In this document: one piece after another, positions 23,621 through 36,049 of the stretch
Numbering within the stretch: the first letter of the stretch is position 1
Layout: each line of letters opens with the position of its first letter
Assembly: GCA_036346205.1 (NCBI GenBank)
Contig: JARFJB010000967.1
Location: forward strand, 1,844,501 to 1,908,500
Direction of reading: 5' to 3'
From: Vesta saturnalis
Taxonomy: Eukaryota; Arthropoda; Insecta; Coleoptera; Lampyridae
DNA length: 64,000 bases
Notes under the pieces: model-generated
The model's input: the letters and a program-made list of their open reading frames with translations, nothing else
Told to the model about the DNA's origin: nothing
The model's database searches: none
Made by a program: the position numbers and the translations under genes

Positions 23621-23679
23621 GGAAGGATTGGGAGAGCGAGCTACCCTATTTCGCCTGTCGGGAAACATATGGAAAAAGG

Positions 23680-24840
23680 TATGTGTTAGGACTTGCAGGA
23701 AGTCTTTAATGGTAAGGGGAACGGTGTCGTGGTGCGTTTGAGGTGGGCGGTGTCTTCCGAGTCGGACTCTTCGGAAGACAGGATGGGTTCGAGGGGTGCC
23801 ATCTTCGACGGGGAATTTGGATGTTCCCGTCGCTTCCCGCACTTAAAAGAAAAGGTAGGGTGTGCTTTCCTGCAGTTGTTACACCTTGGATTAGCCAAGG
23901 ATTTGAACCAGGAGGATCTGTGGCTTTCGCGCAGTTAGAGCAACGGATGGAGCGGGAAGGGCACTCCTGAGGTTGCGGAATAAGGGATGGTTCGCAACTA
24001 CAGTGTCACCCGAACATGATGACAACACGTGCGAGGAGGAAGTCGAGGGTGGTTTGGATGGGGTTATGACGCGGACTAGGGATCAGGGAGTGTTCGTGGC
24101 CTTAGAGGTGATACGAACGACCTTGCTCACGTGTTGAAGGTCGATCGCATCCCGGGTCTCTTCGGATAGTATGTCCTTATCCACGAGACGAATCACGCAG
24201 GAATGGAAGGGGTTCTAGGAGTGTAGTTGGAGGGATGGGGACAGGAGAGTTGGGTTAGGGTGACAGTGGGATCGCCGAAGTTCTGTCGCAGCCTAAGCTA
24301 TGTACCATCTGGCAATGGGAAGAAGTCTATAGGAGATAGGTGTGGTTGTGGTTCAACGTTCAGTTCAATCTGGGAACGTTAAGGATACCACGGAGTTAAA
24401 CAGGTTTTCTGCGTGGTAATGGATTTAGGTATATTGCGAATGCAATATCTAGAGGATTGAGAGCGGGTAGGATTAGGATTGGGGATAGCAGATGTGGGGA
24501 TCACGGTAGGTATAGATTGCTGAGTGGGTGTAGGTAGCAGGGTAGGTTTATGTGTAGGTTTAGGTGGTTTATGTGTAGGTTTTGAAGGTTTTGTGGAGGC
24601 GGTGGAACGTGTAGAGATGTAGAAATGTGTGGATGAGGTGGAAATGGAAGGGGAGTTTGAATGGGAGCGAGTGCGTGAGGATGGTGGAAGCGAGGCGAGG
24701 GTGTGTGCGTATGTGTGTGTAGGTGCCGGTGTAGGTGGTCGGGCGGCATCGGGGGTTAGGGTTACAAGCGTTAGGGTAGCACGGTGGCGACCTTGCTTCA
24801 CCATCACCGCTGTTGTTAGTGGAGGTTTAGGAAATTAAAG
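23680..24840 (-). pseudogene. LINE ORF1 (gag-like), broken
   Basis: Minus strand. The N-terminal segment 24807-24379 is Pro/Thr/Ser-rich (PTPAPTHTYAHTLASLPPSS and KPTHKPPKPTHK-type repeats), typical of the disordered leader of Jockey ORF1 proteins. Near the C-terminus, at about 23898-23840, RCNNCRKAHPTFSFKCGKR is a remnant of the zinc-knuckle region that binds nucleic acid. The middle is interrupted by stops. ORF1 proteins form ribonucleoprotein with the LINE transcript. Confidence 0.75.
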
Positions 24841-25313
24841 AAGAAAGATAATTGTTTTAAGAGAAGGCTAGGTCTCCGGCTTGGAAATCAAAGACCCACT
24901 AGAAATGGAGGAAAATAAATGTTAAAATAAAAGACAAATAAAAATTATTAAAAAATATTTATATTTTTTATTAACCGGTACCTATTCTTACTGCCCGACG
25001 TCAATCCTGGTGTTGACGGTGTCCTGGATGCTTCTTTTATTCTTGTGTTCTCCGCGTTATTCCTACTGTATTCCGGCGGCACCTGCTTGCTGCTAGCTAG
25101 TGGATACTCTTCTGATGACCGCTTCTTCGTATTATCTGTGTACAACAGCAGTGACACATTTAACTCCGAAACGGTGAAGATCACGACGCGGGAAACGATG
25201 AGCGTGAAAACGCTAAGTTCTTTTTTTGAAATTAAGAGTTTAGCAATAAAAATCACAAAAGCTCTTACGCGAGAAGTGGCTTACATTGGAGACCGAGGTT
25301 CAAACTGCCCTGT

Positions 25314-25518
25314 ACTTGTAGGAATGCAATATCCAAGATCTAGTGAAAGATTGGTTGAGAACCTTTGGTTTTATCTACAAGTTGGCTATCTTTCGTGTAC
25401 TGTAAAATCAGGCTGAAATGTACTATAGATGTGTATGATTATTAAAACTAGCGGATTACCGGCTCATATCCACAGTGTCGCAGGTACCAAACAGATTCGA
25501 TCCGGTAACCAAGTTATC

Positions 25519-25520
<2 letters not shown>
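25314..25520. other. No gene recognised
   Basis: Flank of the LINE 5' end, without recognisable coding sequence, running into a TA microsatellite. Confidence 0.4.

Positions 25521-25521
<1 letters not shown>

Positions 25522-25609
<88 letters not shown>
25522..25609. repeat. (TA)n microsatellite
   Basis: About 44 uninterrupted TA units. Tyr/Ile reading frames across it are artefacts. Confidence 0.95.
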
Positions 25610-25610
<1 letters not shown>

Positions 25611-25624
25611 CGTAATCTTTGTTA

Positions 25625-25800
25625 CCGCGATGATTTATTGCTAGGTATGCGTCAAATTTCATTAAATAACCTTCCTCAGTGTCTAGTGATCACATTTTGT
25701 AGTCGAATCTAATTGGTTTGCCACGAATGTATTGTTTGCATCCATGGCGTCCAAAATATTTAATCAGTGATTCATCGCATGCTAGTTATTTTGTCGGTGC
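25625..25800 (-). pseudogene. piggyBac transposase fragment
   Basis: On the minus strand, in mixed frames, the fragment reads SLIKYFGRHGCKQYIRGKP-like, then a W-S-L-containing stretch and GYLIKFDAYLAINHRGN-like. This is the catalytic-domain segment around the first Asp of piggyBac transposases and corresponds to FSLDEAMEPYFGRHSTK in the copy at 13.7 kb. Only ~60 codons remain. One side is bounded by the TA microsatellite, which may have replaced the rest. Confidence 0.7.
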
Positions 25801-25949
25801 AAAATTTATTAAACGTTGCTGCTTTATTTTATATATATCATAAATACCACACCAACGCCCTCGGATACGATACCGTATCCTTGGACTTTAGGCTGTGGTA
25901 GGCAATAACTAAAGGAAATCAAACTAGACCACTTTAATAGATGAATTAT

Positions 25950-28210
25950 AAGAGTCTGTAATACTCAACAATATAAAACACTCTAATCGACTGTACTATC
26001 ACGCAGTTACTGGACCTACAAACGAATCACAAAGGTCCCCAACCAAGTGTATTAGATGAGATATTTAAAGGTAGCTCATTTATGAAAATTAAGAATAGAA
26101 GGGCAGCCAAATTGAGTCCTTGAAGAAACCCTGATGTTGGAATGAATAAACTGGACGTGTATCTGTCATATGATTCTAGCTGGTGCCGGTTAAATAAATA
26201 AAATTTAAATAAGCTAATTAAAGGTTCACCAAAACCATACTCTATAAGTTTTAAGATGATATGGTAACCAATTTGTTCAATCGCTTATTGAACATCCACA
26301 TATACCGTATCAACTTGACTTTATTGGTTCAATAATTCTACGCAATACTCTGAAAAACAAGCAAGACTGGTTACAGTTGATCATTTAGCAATGAATCCGT
26401 GTTGGTATTCCGACAATAATCTTTGCATTTCATGAAATAACTTTTCATATAAACAAAAAGGTACAAAGAAACGAAGTTGGTATGTAGTTTTCTTATTTTT
26501 AATATAAGACAGATTATAGCTGTTTTTCATAATTCTGGAAATGTACGTTGTTTCAAAGTTAAATTATACACGAAAGTCAATAGTTGGGATAGCACAGCAG
26601 CAAAGTCTTTCACAGTAAAAGGTGGTATTCGATCTCGTCCTGCTGTTTGTTTCGGTTTAAGTTTATTGATAACCGAAACAACATCATGCTCAGAAATTGC
26701 ATTAGTCCGAATGTGTGAAATGTATTGAAATGGAAATGGAGTATTAGTTGAAGAGGATTCCTTAAAAACCTGTGAAAAATATAATGAGAAAGTATCAACT
26801 GATTGGGCGGTGTTATGTTTCATTGTTAAATTTAATTTTACCACGAATGCGGGTGGTACGGATTCTTTGATCTGCTTAGGATCGCATTGAAGTGCACATC
26901 AATAATGTATCAAATAACCGTTATAAGAGTGAGTTAATTGTAGTAAAAGTTCGTAAACGTTTAAATTGTTCGTAATAGTACGAGTTCTGAGTTTCTTTGT
27001 ATCTTTTGTGAAATTTTAATTTTAATTCTATGTTTTATATTAAACCGTTATTAAACCACAATGGAAATTTATATTTGCTACTATTTTTAAAAACCGGAAC
27101 ACTACTATCAAAGACTAATTCTAGTTTAGAATAAAATTCTTTACACGCAACATTAATATTAGTAACTATATTGCTGGTATATTATATAACTTAACGAAAG
27201 TCAGCTTTCTTAAAGTTATACGTATTTCGTTTATGTGTCGCATTAAAATTATCATTTACGTTTGTTTTTAACAAAATCAGTTGAAGGATGGTGAACGTGG
27301 TCAGTTACAAGCGCGTACTCACTTTTATATAGAAGGGAATTGGTGTTACTTATAACTAGATCTAACAACTTATTACCATTTAAATAGCTGATTCAATTGT
27401 GCACAATTTGCATGTTTCGCCTTCAGCGAAATTTGAAAAATTGAAATCATCCAAGACTATAATTTTGTTTTGATATGCATGATTAAAGGACCAGGGTAGT
27501 AGAAAATCGTAAAATCGTAATGAACATTGTTGATTTACTGTAAGAAATCTTACCGCCAACGATTTCAATATTATTATGGAAATTTGCGATACACGAACAA
27601 TCCAATTTTTAGACTATCATATTTAGTTTAACTGCTATTAGCTCTCCACCGGCTCTCGATATGTTGAGATTATCAAAATTGCGTTCACAGTGATAAACTC
27701 TGTAAAACGCTGAAAAAAGTTCTGTGCACGTATTTAATAATTTTATTTTTCTCGCCATTTTTACTCATAATGCACGTAAATGTATTAAATACTGACGTTG
27801 AGCGTAAGTTTGATCAGCAATTCAAATACTTCCAAATGTATTAGAAATTTTAAATCTGTATTTAAGCATTACTTTTGCCTCATCATAATTCTGGAAAACT
27901 AATTTAATAGGACATTTGTAACTTAATTTACAATTTCACAAATTTTAATCTTATCAGAGTCGATTTCTGTGCTGCTTTGTTCTTCGGTATTAAATACAAC
28001 TACGTTACACTTTTTCCTTTTCGTTCAGAAATTTCATTAATTACTTCTTCAGTGACATAGTGTGGTAATGTTTCAATATCGTGGAAAAAAAACTGTTTGT
28101 TTGACTTCGTGATTTTCTGCTTGAAGATTACGTGTTATTTTAAGTATATCTCCTATTTTGTTTTTCAGAAGTCCAGTTATCAAACTGGAACGTTGGCCCT
28201 TTTTTGCTGG
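25950..28210 (-). pseudogene. Decayed non-LTR retrotransposon (ORF1 tail, EN, RT)
   Basis: Minus strand. An ORF1-like segment (TEEVINEISERKRKKCNVVV, ~28060-28000) is followed by an endonuclease trace with IIVLDDFNFSNF (the GDFN motif corrupted to DDFN, near 27440). The RT comes next: TNAISEHDVVSVINKLKPKQ and TAGRDRIPPFTVKDFAAV (26720-26620), SEYQHGFIA near 26400, VDTVYVDVQ near 26300 and TSGFLQG near 26110. The order and motifs are those of CR1/Jockey-group LINEs. The frame is open for at most 105 codons at a time. Orientation is opposite to the LINE that follows at 28.3 kb. Confidence 0.75.
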
Positions 28211-28356
28211 CATAAAAGAAGGCTTACATCAAAATTCTTTTACTACCACAATTTTCCTCGTAATTGAAATATATATTCACTTTAAGATCTATATAATTGA
28301 TCCAATAAATAATAAATAACCGTTTCTTAAATTTTGCACGAAATTCGAGAAATACG

Positions 28357-31215
28357 ATGTCATTGTCACTAAATACTCACTACTGTCACTACTGCAACAT
28401 CCACGGTATCAGGTCTAATCTTAATGCTATTCACCAACATCTTGAACAATTACAACCTGATATTTTGTTTCTATCTGAAACACAAGTCTCCTCTGAAAGC
28501 TCCGAGTCACCCGACTTGAAATTTCCTCAATACCACCTTCACTCTAACTTTCGATGTAAAGGAGGCGTATGTGCCTACATCAAGGACAGAATTGCTTCGA
28601 AGAGGGTTTCTTCCTTAGAAAATAAAAATTTTTACGTGACTTGGTTTAAACATTCTGGTCCTAATGTTGTGAAATTCTACTGTTGCATTTATAGGTCTCC
28701 TAATGACATTAACTTTCAAGACTTCTTCGATTACCTTAGTATGAAAGTTGACTATCTCCTGTCTCAGTTTCCATCTTGCGATATCTCAATTGTAGGCGAT
28801 TTCAATGTTCATAACTCTAATTGGCTTCAGTTTTCATCTACTACAAATCCTGCTGGTCATAGTGCAGAAACATTTGCTATTTCATGTAATCTCACACAAA
28901 TGATTTCTGAACCCACAAGAATCCCTGATAACCCTAACCATACTCCACATCTTCTAGATCTCTTTCTTACATCAAACCCTCTTGTTTATAAAACTTCCGT
29001 TCTTTCGCCTTTAGGTCTTTCTGACCATTGTCTAATAGAAATCATGTCTACTGTACCTAATTCCACTGTTGTTCGCAAAACCGATAGAACCTTGTGGTGT
29101 TTTAAGTCAGCTCGATGGAGTGATGTACAGGATTTATTTGAAAACTTTCCATGGCGTGAATATTGTTTTAAGTCGTCCTCTTCTTCGGACATCGCTCTTT
29201 CAGTATCTGAAGTCATCCTCATGGGAATGGAGTTATACATTCCCAAAAAACAGTACCACATAGGTCATTCACGTTCCCAGCCCTGGTTCAATACGGCTTG
29301 TGCTGATGCTAAAAAATAAATATTACATTAAATGGAAATCTAATGAATCGGTCGACAGTCATGTAGAATACGTTGGTGCTAGACATATCTGCAAAAGTGT
29401 CATCACTAAACTAAAAGTTATTCGAACAACGAAAATGCAATGAACTAGCTACATCTCCTTTACGCAGTCGTAAATTTTGGTCTTTAGCTAAAGCCATTAA
29501 TAAAAACTTTGGAACATCTTCATTTCCCCCCCTGACATCTATTGACGGATCGGTAGTTGCTGATTCTGTAGACAAAGGTAATGTTTTTGTGGATTTGTTT
29601 GCGTCAAACTCGTGTCTCAATGATTCTAGCCAACTCTTCTTCATACGCTATGAAACCAATTCATTTTCGGTACAAGATCTTGGAATCGATTATCAGTAGG
29701 CTTGATCTCAATAAGGCGACCGGCCCAGACGGTATCCCAGCTATTGTCTTAAAGAAATGTTCCCCCGAACTAGTACCAGTCCTATCTAATCTCTATACGA
29801 TCTCTATGTCTTCTGGGGAATTCCCTTCATCATGGAAGCTATCAAATGTTCAACCTATTCCCAAAAAAGGCGATAAGACAGATCTGTCAAACTACCGACC
29901 AATTGCCATCTCTTTCATATTGTCTAAAATCATGGAAAAAGCCATCAATTAGCAAATGCTCACGTTCCTTGAAACTAACAAATGCATTAGTTACCACCAA
30001 TATGGGTTTAGGCAAAGTCGTTCAACAGCAGTCCGGTGAAACAGTTGTAGTCGCTTTAGATATCTCAAAGGCATTTGACCAAGTTTGGCATAAGTGTTTA
30101 CTTGCCAAACTCACCTCGTTTGGGTTAAATGATACGCTCATCAACTGGGTTTCTAGTTTCCTTGATAAAAGACGAATACGTGTCGTAGTTGATGGCTTTT
30201 TTCAAAATAAGTTAGCATTAACGCGGGCGTACCACAGGGATCCGTTATAGCGCCTACACTTTTTCTGCTGTACATAAATAACCTTATTTCTTCAACAACT
30301 AACCCCATCCATTGCTTTGCTGACGATAGCACTCTTCACTGTAGTTCATCTCAGTCTACTCATAGTGATAATCCACCTTCTATGTCAAATCAAGAAATTA
30401 AAGCTGAAATGGCAAATTCAATCAACAAAGACATTCAACGTATTCTCGAATGGGGAAGCAATAATCTAGTTAAATTTAATGCTAACAAAACTCAGTGTTG
30501 CCTTGTGTCCGCCAAAAAAGATCGATCATTTCCTGTTGTAAGTATGAATGGCTCAGTTCTTAAGTTTTCAGACTCTATTACTCTGTTGGGTATGACTGTA
30601 TCTTCAAATCTCACATGGGTTGACCATCTTCTGTCAGCTACCAAAACAGCTGCTCGTAAAATAGGCTTTTGTACAGATCTAAGCAGTACTTGACCTCTCG
30701 TCTCTCCTTCTGCTGTATAAGGACCAAATTCGGCCTCATCTGGAATATAATTCTCACCTCTGGGTTAGTGCTCCCCAATACGCTCTCGATATCGTTGATT
30801 GTATTTAAAAGAGAGCGATTAGGCTTATAAATGACCCGTCCTTAACTTCTCACATACATTCCCTTGAGCATAGAAGGATGGTTTCAGTTCTTTCTTTGCA
30901 TTATTGTGCTATTGTGCTGCTGAATTATATTTTTCGATACCATCTCCGGCTATCTTTGCGAGAAACACTCGGCTCGCTCATTCACACCATCAGTATGCAG
31001 TAAAAATCTCCACTTGTCGTGCCAAACGGGCGCAATCCACATTTTCTACACGCTTTCTAAACTCTGGAATGATCTCCATAGTTCCTGCAGGTAGCTGTTC
31101 ATAGGCATCTATTGGCAATTCATTATCTCTCTATCCATCCTCCTAAGTGTTCCTGAGTGCTTTAGCACGATAGGCTAATTTTAGCCTGTTCAGGTCCCCA
31201 ATCATAAAAAAAAAT
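28357..31215 (+). pseudogene. LINE ORF2 (endonuclease-RT), 5' part well preserved
   Basis: The first 320 codons are open from the ATG at 28357 and form an apurinic-type endonuclease: ILFLSETQ, CKGGVCAYIKD, CCIYRSPNDINFQ, SIVGDFNVHNSNW and GLSDHCLIEI are its successive motifs. After 29319 the frame breaks, but the RT continues: LNKATGPDGIPAIVLKKCSP, DLSNYRPIAISF, VVVALDISKAFDQVWH, then GSVIAPTLFLLYI and IHCFADDSTLHC with the catalytic aspartates intact (near 30320). The C-terminal part LVKFNANKTQCCLVSAKK and ITLLGMTVSSNLTW follows. The 3' end is an A-rich tail at 31205-31225 after CAGGTCCCCAATCAT. CR1/L2-like group is my best placement. No ORF1 is recognisable upstream. Confidence 0.85.
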
Positions 31216-31689
31216 AATAAAATAACGAAAAGTTTGATTCTAAACCAGAAAATCATTAAAGAATTTAATGTGTATTTTAAAACAAACACTAGCCATTCTA
31301 AATTCAAATACTACCGTTTATTGTCTTAATTTGTTTATTACCATGTCCAGTGGCGTATCTTCATGATTTTACAATTCATACGTTACATTAAACAAAAATG
31401 ATGTGTTTAAATATTGATTTACATAATTTCAAAGTCATTAGATAGGCCTAAAAGTTGCTTTATTAAATTTATACGTTAGATGCGTTATAAATCTAAATAC
31501 CCTTAATTACGCAAAAATGTCATTTGAAAATTTTTATTCAAAATTTAATTTCACAATTATCCAAGTAACCCGTAAGAGTGGTCCAGATTATATGTTTAGT
31601 ACAACTTTTTGTCTGCGCAGCTTAAAAGGGAATGAAAACGTTGCAAACATAACGCGTCTGCGTGGTGCATTTTTGCTATTTATTTTTGC

Positions 31690-32110
31690 ACAGTTTTGGT
31701 TGACCATGGAATGTTATCTTGTAAAGAGAAAGAAACAAATCGAACGTTTCAAAAGTACCCGGTGGTCAAATAGGCTTCTAAAAAGACAGCACCTTTCCCA
31801 CATTGGATTACTGCGTGAATTACATGATGAGTCTGATGATTGCATAAGGGTGTACATAGACAGATACACTCATTTATTGAAATCTCATTTTATAAGAGAA
31901 AACACTCGTGTAAGAACAAAAAGGCTGATAGCAATTTTATAATTCTTAGCAACTACCAGAACTTATAAACAAGAATTCACAACAATTATATCCAAAAAAC
32001 TATTAAATGAAATTATTCCCGAAACATGTGAAGCTATCTACAAGGTGTTGAAGGAAAGATATATAATAATACATTTTAAAGAAACCAAAACTATACTTAA
32101 ATGACGTCAA
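31690..32110 (+). pseudogene. PIF/Harbinger transposase fragment
   Basis: RWSNRLLKRQHLSHIGLLRE, HDESDDCIRVYIDRY, then RTKRLIAIL-stop-FLATTRTYKQ and ETCEAIYKVLKERYI match, in order, the N-terminal and pre-catalytic parts of HARBI1-like nucleases (the usual texts are LLRELR..D...Y.NF.RM, LAITLRFLATG, VCDAIY..L). One in-frame stop separates the two halves. The DDE domain is absent. An upstream ATG at 31517 keeps the frame open, but the first ~55 codons do not look like this family. It is a different Harbinger lineage from the copies at 19.5-21 kb. Confidence 0.65.
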
Positions 32111-33020
32111 TGTTCGCAAAACTTAGGGCAAGCAAGTAAATAATAATGTGAGGAGATGTATCTTCGGAAAGCGGTTCAGTTTGTTTTGGGCTGAAATGTA
32201 GTGATAGTTGGTGCTTCTCTCCAGCTTGTTGCGAAATGAAGCTTTGATTGTGTCTATTGACCTTATTCACCTTGCCGTGGGATCCTTTATGATGAAACTT
32301 TCTCATTTCCTCAATTGCTTGATACTACTGAGTGTGTGTAGTGCAACGGACGTAATCATGGACCTATTCCTTTTGTTTCTTTATATCGCTACAAAGTATA
32401 AATAGTAGGTTCTTTTACAATTCTTAATATTTTCAAAATCCATTAACAAGAATTTATATTGTTTTTGTGAAAACTTAAAATAGTTACCTTTTAATTTAAT
32501 ATGGGTAGTTTCAATTTGTAAAGATATCATTTATTAATTAATATTTACTTTACTTGCTATCAGGTCTCAGTTTGAGTAATTGAACTCGATGTTTGCTTCA
32601 CGCAAATTCCTTTCTTATTTATTTGTTTGCGCCGGCTAACTTTTTTATTAAAAGAAATGATTATTGTTATCAATTACCAAGTTTATATTCAACTTGATTT
32701 GCTTAAGATATAATTTGTAACTTTATTAAAATGACTTCTATCAGTGTTAAAGCTTTTAGTATTCGTAATGGTTAATAATGAAAATAAATCAAAGTTTTAA
32801 AGCTTTTAGTATTAGTAATGGTTAATAATGAAAATAGATTAAAACGTTATACTTATTTAATTAACTTGAAACTCAAGGAAATGCACAAATGCTTTGCTTA
32901 CATTAACACATAAAAACAATCTTATATTATTTTATTATACGTTTTGTTACGAACGAATAAGTTCAAAGGTAAATATGTAATTAAAAATTATTATTAATTT
33001 TATTAAATACACAAATAAAA
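32111..33020. other. No gene recognised; 50-bp tandem duplication inside
   Basis: AT-rich sequence. At 32749-32848 a 50-bp unit (AAAGCTTTTAGTATTCGTAA...) is present twice in tandem with a few differences. The segment 32990-33025 resembles 7790-7840. Confidence 0.5.
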
Positions 33021-33024
33021 AGTT

Positions 33025-33105
33025 TACCTCGAGTTGGATTTAAACCTACGACCTGTACTTTACTAGAATACCGCGCTAACCAACTTCGCTATCGAGATTC
33101 AAGCC
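33025..33105 (-). repeat. tRNA-like element (degenerate, SINE head or tRNA pseudogene)
   Basis: Minus strand shows TAGCGAAGTTGG (box A) and, ~40 bases on, GGTTTAAATCC (box B with changes). The cloverleaf can be drawn: acceptor CTCGA/TCGAG, anticodon loop CTAGTAA with anticodon AGT (threonine-type), and a T arm with one mismatch. The box B change and the mismatch argue against a working tRNA gene. The 3' sequence (TTTTTATTTGTGTATTTAAT) is also found near 7800, suggesting a dispersed SINE-like repeat. Confidence 0.5.
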
Positions 33106-33440
33106 CCAATCGATGTAAATTTTGTCTTTATGTATATAATTATAATTTTTCTTCTTGTAGAGAAATAATTAACTCGCATTACCTTAACTTAAAATATTTA
33201 TTTTATTTTAAAGAAATAGCAGCAGGGTCTGCCAAAGCAAAAGTCTGCTAACTATCAATCGTATTTGGTTTTTACAAACATTTTTATAACAATTATGACA
33301 AGGTAAAGAATGGAAATGTTACTTTCAATTACAATTACTATAAAGTGAATTGTGGTTTTTTATGAAAGTAATAACATGAAGTAGGTTTATAATTATGTCG
33401 GTGTTTTCCTGTCTGGATATAATTCCTCCCTCCATCAGAA

Positions 33441-34650
33441 AGAAACGTCCTCGTTTCTTAAATTGGGGTAAACTGTATTTTCTTCCTGTACTAATTTCTT
33501 CATGCTGGCTACTGTTATGGTTGGTTTGCATCTAAATGTGTTGATTAGATTTTTCCGGAATTTTATGATTAGTATGGCTCCTATGATGATTAGGGTCCAC
33601 ATGATAAGGGTTAATGCCTGGTGTATGCGATGAATCCTTTGTAGTGGTTCGGTTTCTTCTTCTAGGGATTTTGCTTCTTCTCTTAACTTGTCGAGGTTTT
33701 GTGTTCCTTTTCGGGTTTTATTTTGAATGTGGGTGGATATCCGATTGGAGTTACCTTTGGTATATTGATTGTGTCATTTTTATTGCCTCCATTCCGTTGT
33801 TGCCGGTTACTATGGTCCTATTCAGTTGTGTTTCGCAATTCTCTATAATTTCTAGTTCTGCGTCGGTTGAGGTTAATACTTTATTATTTGATAACTGTTT
33901 GTAGATTTTGAGTTTACTTATTTTTTTGCCCTCGAACATTTGTTGGTGTCTTTGAGTTTGCATTCGGATGTATGGTATTCTTTTTGGCAAATTCATTGTT
34001 CTGGTATCATCGGACATTCCACTTCCGTTAGGATTGTATTAAGGTTGGCTGGTATGCGATAGATGGTTGAGAGGTTGAAATGGGAATGTGTGAGTGTCGG
34101 GATCTTTACCATGAATACTAACTGTTCATTTACTAAGAGTATGTGTTCCTTTGAGAATTCTGTTGTCCTGAAGGGATGTAATTGATCTGTTATTACTAAT
34201 TCGTTTGAGCTATAAATTTGGAGGAGGTGATTCAGCATTTCGTTCAATTCGTCAAGGGATATTAATTCTAAATTGGTTATTTCGATAATGATAGTGATAT
34301 TGTTCTTTCTAACATTTCTAAAGTAAGGAGTAAATCTTTACCTAAACTAATTTCTAACTCTATCATGGTTTTTATATCTATTTATTGACTACTGAGACTG
34401 TTTGGCTAAGAGCCGAAAATGCCTGTTCTTGATATTTTGAGTCTTTTGCGTCTGGATTAGCTGTAATCAATTTTATAACGTATCCTAGTCCGTCTATAAG
34501 TCCTCTTTTGTGTCTTCCTTTGAATTTTTGGAATGTACTTTCTAATTTTTTGCAGTTTAAACTAAATTTGCGTAATTTTTCTGGTTTAATGTGTTGTTGG
34601 TGATTTTATGTTCTAATATTACTGTATTGATTGTTAGTTTTCTTATGTTG
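33441..34650 (-). pseudogene. Errantivirus-type envelope gene, broken
   Basis: The minus strand contains a basic R-x-K-R tetrapeptide near 34510 followed by a glycine-containing hydrophobic start, the cleavage and fusion-peptide arrangement of the baculovirus F-like env of insect errantiviruses. Further on are open stretches of 84 and 88 codons (34247-33993, 34017-33751). Near the C-terminus a strongly hydrophobic segment (about 33600-33550) suits a membrane anchor, followed by a short tail ending at a stop at 33441. The frame is interrupted by stops (for example near 34385) and shifts, so no complete glycoprotein is encoded. Confidence 0.7.
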
Positions 34651-35121
34651 GAGTCGATCTCGGATAGGTTAAACTAGAAGTGAAAGGTGTGATATCAATT
34701 TAGTGTCCTGGCAGGACCTAGATGTTCATGGTAGTAACCATTGGTTTTAAAAGGTTGGATTCTGAGGGATCGCCCTTGAAAAGCTAGTCCTAGGATTTTG
34801 TAACAGAAAGGTTTTTCTTAGTCTTTTTACATTTTTTGTGTGTGCGGTTTGTAATTTTTTATGTTTTCCTACTTGTGTATTTTTGAGTAATCCTTCGACT
34901 GCAAGTTTCGCGAAAGGGGGGTCTGTTTTTCCAGGTCTATTCTTTTTTACGTATACTATCAGTTCGTTTAGAGTTGTTTCTGTTTCCCCCTTAGAATTTT
35001 GTTTTTCTAGAATTTTTTACCCTTTTTGTAGTGTTTTCTGGTAGATTGTTTCGTAAAAGGGGAGTAGTTCGTTTTTTCTATTTTCGTTATATTGTTCATA
35101 TATGGTTACGTCTAAGTCAAA

Positions 35122-35660
35122 TTAGTGAGAATGGTCATATGGACCATATATTATTGAGAATGGGCTGAAGCCTGTTGTGGAGTGTATTGATTCGTTATAA
35201 ATGAGGATGGCTGAAATCATTAGGTTTGAGGATTGTTCGTTTAGATTTTTGAGTTTTAGAGTTCTTAGCTTTTCTAAAATGGTTGTGTGAAATCTCTCTA
35301 TAGGTGAATTGGAGTTGGGGTTGTTAGACGTGGTGAACTCTATTTTTGTAAGTTTGCGAAATTCTTGTAATGTTTTGTTTTTAAATTCTGTGCCTTCGTC
35401 ACAAATGGTCTTTTTTGGATAATGGTGGTGGGAAAAGTAATGTTTTAATTTGTTAAGTATAGAAATGCTCGTGGCGTCACTTATGTAATAAGCCTGAGAA
35501 TATTTAGAGAACAAGTCTATGATTGTTAGGAATTTTGAACCGTCAAAGGAAAATGTATCTATGTGTATAATTTCAAATGGTCTTTTGTTGCTATAAGAGG
35601 TCCTGAAAAAGGGGGTTTGTAAGGGTGCCTTTCGTATTTAGTTTGTAAGCATATTTCACA
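35122..35660 (-). pseudogene. Gypsy integrase core
   Basis: The HHCC zinc-finger remnant (NACEICLQTKYERHPYK, ~35650-35600) precedes the DDE core: HIDTFSFDG with the first Asp (~35555), CDEGTEFKNKTLQEFRK with the second (~35390) and NSPIERFHTTILEKLR with the Glu (~35300). The last 130 codons (35514-35122) are open. The protein would insert the cDNA into the chromosome. One frameshift near 35560 breaks it. Confidence 0.85.
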
Positions 35661-36049
35661 AGCATTTATTAGTTTATTTATAGTTTCTCTCATGTTCGGT
35701 CAGAAGTATTTTAATTTTAAGTGATTCTTCTATTATTCCTGCTGACGTTCCTTCTCTGTGACGTCTTCGCAGAGTTAATTGGAGATCATTAGTTTTAAGT
35801 TCCGATTAAACATTTCTTTACAAACCCTGGTGAACAGCAATCGTAGTTCTCGGTCTTTAATGTATACTCCGTATAGTTTATTTGGTTTGACTATTTCTCT
35901 GAATATTGCTTCGAAATCTTCTATTTCTTTGTTTTTTCTAACTGTCAGCACATGGTGGGATCTTTGGAAAGGCCTGGTATATTGGTGATCATACTTATTG
36001 CCTGTTTTAATGATTATTCTGTTGCTGAATGTATCTATGGTGTTCTCGG

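Larger units (their letters stand above)
19886..25313 (-). mobile_element. Jockey-clade LINE, near full length, interrupted by Harbinger
   Basis: Read on the minus strand: 5' end near 25313 (ACAGGGCAGTTTG, shared with the second copy ending at 39136), 5' UTR, ORF1 (24840-23680), ORF2 with endonuclease and reverse transcriptase (23620-21600), a 3' UTR ending 19927, and a (TA)n tail 19890-19926. A 902-bp Harbinger element (20076-20977) splits the 3' UTR. The segment 24840-25100 lacks a counterpart in the second copy, so it is either an insertion here or a deletion there. GC content is visibly higher than in the flanks, as for many Jockey elements. Confidence 0.8.

Noticed and set aside
33614..33904. 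Hydrophobic 96-codon plus-strand frame
   Set aside because: Antisense of the env region; the minus strand carries the recognised order of motifs.
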